Source of the DNA: DUVT01 sp041675865
GTDB lineage: Bacteria; Bacillota_I; Bacilli_A; ML615J-28; CAG-698
Assembly: GCA_041675865.1 (NCBI GenBank)
Contig: JBAYTA010000007.1
Coordinates: 1-35,128 of the forward strand
Direction of reading: 5' to 3'
DNA length: 35,128 nucleotides
The notes under the pieces were generated by a model, which made no database searches, was not told where the DNA came from, and was given only the letters and a program-made list of their open reading frames with translations. A program made the position numbers and the translations under genes. Shown here one piece after another: positions 32,643 to 35,128 of this stretch (its first letter is position 1; each line of letters begins with the position of its first letter).

Positions 32643-33425
32643 ATGACAACTTTAATTTTTATAATTTCTTATTTAGCATTTCTAGGGCTATCTACAATAT
32701 ATATTAGCCCATATCTTTTTTTAGTTTGGATTTTCACAAGTTATATACTAGCGTTTTTAGTGGTTATAATTTTCTATTTATTAAATTTCCCTTTAGTATT
32801 GCTATTAAAATCAACAAATCCATATAAGACTTATTTAATGAAATCATTAGCAGAATTTTTAAATAGCTGTTATTTAAATATGAAAATTGAAGTTGAAGGA
32901 ATTGAAAATGTACCTTTAAATGATAGAATAGTCGTTTATGCAAATCATAAATCATATACTGATGCATTTGTGTTAATGCAAGTATTTCCAAGACCCCTAA
33001 CTTTAACTCCTAAGAAATCAGTTTTGAAAATACCGTTTTTGAGAGCTTGGTTAAAAGCATATGATGTATTTCCTATTAATAGAGACAATCCTAGAGAAAC
33101 ATTGAAGGATTTGGAAAATGCAGTTGATGTTGTGAAAAACAATCAAACAATTTTATTGTTTCCAGAAGGAACAATTAAAAACAGATTAAATGAACATGTA
33201 GAGAATGTGAAAGCTGGTGCTTTTAGACTTGTAAAAAGCGCAGAAGCCGGATTACTTCCAATCAGATTTGATGGAAATGATTTAGTTAGGGAAAGATGGC
33301 CAAAAAGATCATATAGAAAGATAACAATTTTTCCTGTAATTCCATTTTCTGTTATAAAAGATTTATCAACTAAAGAAATAGCAGAGCTATTTATGGATAC
33401 AATAAATAAAAAAGAAACAGTATAA
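32643..33425 (+). CDS. 1-acyl-sn-glycerol-3-phosphate acyltransferase (PlsC)
   Basis: The start is ATG 32643, fixed by AGGAG at 32631-32635 and the promoter start; the frame from 32607 would begin upstream of the transcript start. The 260 residues have two N-terminal membrane helices and a standard PlsC domain: NHKSYTD (H102, D107), PINRDNPRETL and FPEGTIKNR (E175-G-T). It adds the second acyl chain in phosphatidic acid synthesis at the membrane. It is a stand-alone gene of normal length, so it is the better candidate for the housekeeping enzyme than the longer 7409 protein. Confidence 0.92.
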   Translation: MTTLIFIISYLAFLGLSTIYISPYLFLVWIFTSYILAFLVVIIFYLLNFPLVLLLKSTNPYKTYLMKSLAEFLNSCYLNMKIEVEGIENVPLNDRIVVYANHKSYTDAFVLMQVFPRPLTLTPKKSVLKIPFLRAWLKAYDVFPINRDNPRETLKDLENAVDVVKNNQTILLFPEGTIKNRLNEHVENVKAGAFRLVKSAEAGLLPIRFDGNDLVRERWPKRSYRKITIFPVIPFSVIKDLSTKEIAELFMDTINKKETV

Positions 33426-33477
33426 TAGACAGTTTTCTTAACTTGTTTTCAAACCAAAAAGAAAATAAAAATAAGAC

Positions 33478-33506
33478 TTGCAAAATTGAAGAAAATTTAG
33501 TATAAT
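33478..33506 (+). promoter_or_regulatory. tRNA-Trp/His promoter
   Basis: TTGCAA (33478-33483), a 17-nt spacer and TATAAT (33501-33506); tRNA-Trp starts 18 nt downstream. The 52 nt between plsC and this promoter show no terminator hairpin, so plsC transcripts may run into the tRNAs. Confidence 0.85.
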
Positions 33507-33523
33507 AATTATTGCATTGGTCT

Positions 33524-33597
33524 AGGGGTATAGTTCAATGGCAGAGCAGCGGTCTCCAAAACCGTAGATGAGGGTTCGAGTCCTTCTACCCCTGCCA
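33524..33597 (+). tRNA. tRNA-Trp (anticodon CCA)
   Basis: 74 nt; acceptor AGGGGTA with TACCCCT, anticodon stem GCGGT/ACCGT, loop CTCCAAA (CCA at 33556-33558), T-arm with TTCGAGT, discriminator G and encoded CCA. Anticodon CCA reads only UGG, consistent with UGA as a stop. Confidence 0.96.
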
Positions 33598-33608
33598 ATT
33601 TTAAAAAT

Positions 33609-33685
33609 GGCGATCGTGGCGAAGTGGTTAACGCATTGGATTGTGGCTCCAACATTCGTGGGTTCGATTCCCATCGGTCGCCCCA
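33609..33685 (+). tRNA. tRNA-His (anticodon GTG)
   Basis: 77 nt including G-1 at 33609, which pairs with C73 (33682), the identity element of tRNA-His encoded in the gene. Acceptor GCGATCG with CGGTCGC, anticodon stem TTGGA/TCCAA, loop TTGTGGC (GTG at 33643-33645), T-arm with TTCGATT, encoded CCA. Confidence 0.96.
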
Positions 33686-33775
33686 TTAGAATGTGTCTAT
33701 AAGTCATCAATATTAATCGTAGATTAATGATATTTATAGTGAAAATATAGAGGTTTAAAACCTGGTTTAAAGATT

Positions 33776-33808
33776 TTGTTCCATATTTGGAGCAATTTTT
33801 TTATTTTT
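33776..33808 (+). terminator. Terminator of the tRNA-Trp/His transcript
   Basis: TTGTTCC (33776-33782), a 6-nt loop and GGAGCAA (33889-100 upstream, at 33789-33795), then TTTTTTTATTTTT. It lies 91 nt after tRNA-His, so the transcript has a long 3' trailer or a small RNA ends here. Confidence 0.88.
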
Positions 33809-33878
33809 CAGTAAAGTTATTAGATTTTAGCAATTAAAGGGATTTGAATATAGGGTATTTTATGGTAGTTGGAAAAAT

Positions 33879-33902
33879 AGTCGGTTGATGGGATTTGAAC
33901 TA
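33879..33902 (-). other. Short tRNA T-arm-like sequence
   Basis: Read on the minus strand it is GTTCAAATCCCATCAACCG, like a T loop (TTCAAAT) with the 3' stem and acceptor side of a tRNA, but no matching 5' part is present. A second copy of TTCAAATCCC lies at 33839-33848. It may be a tRNA remnant or chance. Confidence 0.3.
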
Positions 33903-34028
33903 ATGTGTAACATAATGTTAGTAATAATTATGAAAATATAATATAATAATAGTAATATCACGCTTTGATTGATTTTTTATCTTCAAATGAGTTATGGTTA
34001 TTTGCAATTAAACAATATATAATATTAG

Positions 34029-34045
34029 TGTAATTGGCCATTACA
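34029..34045 (+). promoter_or_regulatory. Palindromic operator candidate upstream of the Xre gene
   Basis: TGTAATTGGCCATTACA, 17 nt with 7 of 8 pairs symmetrical about the central G. It lies just after TATAAT (34018-34023), where transcription would begin, and 25 nt before the ATG. The -35 is poor (TGGTTA), which fits a regulated promoter. Confidence 0.5.
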
Positions 34046-34070
34046 ATACATTAATAAAGGAGAAATTATT

Positions 34071-35128
34071 ATGAATATAGGTTCAATAATAAAAGAATTA
34101 AGACAAAAGCAAAAGATGTCTCAAGAAGAGCTTGCAGAATATTTAGGTGTATCAACACAAGCTGTTTCAAGATGGGAGACATCAGTAAGTTATCCTGATA
34201 TTACTTTATTACCTCTTATAGCAAATGTGTTCAATGTGACAGTTGACTATTTGTTAGGTACTGATAAATTTAAAAATGATAAATTAATTGAAGAAGTTAC
34301 AAAAGAATATCATAAATACCAAGTTAAAGGTGATAATGTTGGAGCACATAAATATATGAAGGAAATTTATGAGAAATATCCACACGTAGAAAAGTTGCAA
34401 CTAATGTACGCTGATTCTTGTAGTGCGGCACATAATGAAGACAAATCAATAATTGATGAAGGAATTGAAGTGCTTGAAAGACTTGTTAGACTTTCTTGTA
34501 ATGAAGAGATAAAAAGCAAAGCATATGATAAGCTATTTTGGTTATATTTACATAAAAAAGATAAAGTAAAATTAAAAGATATATTTAATAATCATATTAA
34601 GCCAAAACTTAAAAAAGACTATTATTCATCATATGTGCTAGATGGGGAGGAATTGACAAAATATTGTCAACAAGAACTTTGTTGTATTATTGGTGATTTC
34701 TGGGATCAACTTATGGATATGAGAAAAAACGAAACTTATCCACTAAACGAAAAGGTAATTGCATTGGATAAATTTAATAAAGTTTGTCAAATTATGTTTG
34801 AAAATAAAGATTATCCAATACAAGTATTGTGGTATTTAAAAACAGTCAATAGATTCATTGCAATTGATTATTTAAAATTAGATGATATTGTAAAGGCATT
34901 ACATCATCTCAAAATATGTTGTGAATGTGCTATAGAAAGTGATAGTAGACCAAAAGTTTTTAAACATACATCTTTGTTATTTAATCACATCGAAGATGAT
35001 AGAGAACAAATTTCATATTCAGGTAATACAAAAATATATGGTAACGAATCTTTTGCTCTTTGGAATGATTTACAACGTGGTGATTTCGTTAAATTAAAAG
35101 GTAATGAAGAATATATAAAATTATTAGA
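34071..35128 (+). CDS. Xre-family regulator with long helical C-terminal domain, 3' end outside window
   Basis: The frame is open to the end of the window (352 codons visible), so the gene is truncated. The start is ATG 34071 with AAAGGAGAAATT. Residues ~6-60 are an Xre helix-turn-helix: LRQKQKMSQEELAEYLGVST, recognition helix QAVSRWE, and the typical PDITLLPLIANVFNVTVDYLLG that closes this domain. The rest is helical and Lys/Glu-rich with TPR-like spacing (EIYEKYPHVEKLQLMYADS and EGIEVLERLV), as in peptide- or stress-sensing Xre regulators. No signal or membrane segment. Likely autoregulated at the palindrome upstream; the targets are unknown. Confidence 0.88.
   Translation, partial: MNIGSIIKELRQKQKMSQEELAEYLGVSTQAVSRWETSVSYPDITLLPLIANVFNVTVDYLLGTDKFKNDKLIEEVTKEYHKYQVKGDNVGAHKYMKEIYEKYPHVEKLQLMYADSCSAAHNEDKSIIDEGIEVLERLVRLSCNEEIKSKAYDKLFWLYLHKKDKVKLKDIFNNHIKPKLKKDYYSSYVLDGEELTKYCQQELCCIIGDFWDQLMDMRKNETYPLNEKVIALDKFNKVCQIMFENKDYPIQVLWYLKTVNRFIAIDYLKLDDIVKALHHLKICCECAIESDSRPKVFKHTSLLFNHIEDDREQISYSGNTKIYGNESFALWNDLQRGDFVKLKGNEEYIKLL

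Larger units (their letters stand above)
33686..34070 (+). other. Non-coding region between tRNA-His and the Xre regulator
   Basis: 385 nt with no gene I can support. It holds a hairpin ATTAATC/GATTAAT (33712-33728), a 12-nt-period repeat of GGTTTAAA (33752-33759 and 33764-33771), a strong terminator (33776-33808), two copies of GGGATTTGAA (33839 and 33890), a TATAAT (34018-34023) and a palindrome (34029-34045). Confidence 0.7.

Noticed and set aside
33522..33710. 62-codon frame on the minus strand
   Set aside because: It runs through tRNA-Trp and tRNA-His, both well folded; translation of tRNA genes is a known artefact.
1..35128. UGA-as-tryptophan genetic code
   Set aside because: Many genes end in TGA at the expected place, tryptophans are TGG, and the tRNA-Trp anticodon is CCA.
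1..35128. CRISPR array, insertion sequence or prophage
   Set aside because: No regular spaced repeats, transposase, integrase or phage structural genes were seen on either strand.

Overview
The window is A+T-rich (roughly 70 % by eye) and densely coded, almost entirely on the + strand. It looks like the chromosome of a low-GC, mollicute-like Firmicute of the Acholeplasma/Izemoplasma/Haloplasma type. The reasons are the strong AAGGAGG ribosome sites, the TTGACA/TATAAT promoters, lipoproteins with Lgt-type lipoboxes, a PotA with the long internal insertion seen in mollicutes, WhiA, a solo PheT B3/4-like protein and BspA/InlB-type surface repeats. UGA is a stop (for example at 3370-3372, 17030-17032 and 28029-28031), and the only tRNA-Trp seen has the CCA anticodon. 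The standard code is therefore used, and Mycoplasmatales/Entomoplasmatales can be excluded. The genus assignment is inference.

Layout. Positions 1-7155: the 3' part of a very long coiled-coil protein, a B3/4-domain protein, glutaminyl-tRNA synthetase and the PcrA/UvrD helicase, tightly packed and closed by a strong terminator. Positions 7349-10033: a perfect consensus promoter drives a PlsC-type acyltransferase carrying an extra zinc ribbon and C-terminal domain, followed by an overlapping GltS-like symporter. Positions 10073-19508: an apparent eight-gene operon of ligA, uvrA, a VanZ-like protein, an unknown four-helix membrane protein, lgt, a PpaX-like HAD phosphatase, trxB and whiA. Every junction is 9 nt or less, or an overlap. 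Convergent or divergent small units follow: an Xre regulator (-), acpS (+), a DUF378 protein (-) and a YdcC-like lipoprotein (+). The acpS-ydcC neighbourhood is as in Bacillus.

Positions 21798-24479: a separate promoter drives the most unusual part of the window. It holds an aromatic-rich 101-residue protein of unknown family and two tandem paralogous lipoproteins, each an InlB-type repeat followed by BspA-type leucine-rich repeats. A membrane-anchored, cysteine-free, thioredoxin-like protein follows with an odd leader. Positions 25377-30075: tRNA-Ser(GCT) and tRNA-Glu(TTC) are followed immediately by potABCD for polyamine uptake. Positions 30194-33425: an ABC-2 type exporter (ATPase and permease) and a second PlsC acyltransferase. 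Positions 33478-33808: tRNA-Trp and tRNA-His with a structured 3' trailer. The window ends inside an Xre regulator with a long helical C-terminal domain and a palindromic operator candidate at its own start.

How it fits together: most of the window is housekeeping (DNA repair, tRNA charging, lipid and lipoprotein biogenesis, redox, uptake). Lgt acts on the several lipoproteins encoded here (PotD, the YdcC-like protein and the two LRR proteins). No phage, transposon, CRISPR array or restriction system was found. The best candidates for undescribed biology are the LRR-lipoprotein cassette, the acyltransferase with a zinc ribbon and PH-like tail, and the noncatalytic thioredoxin-like protein.
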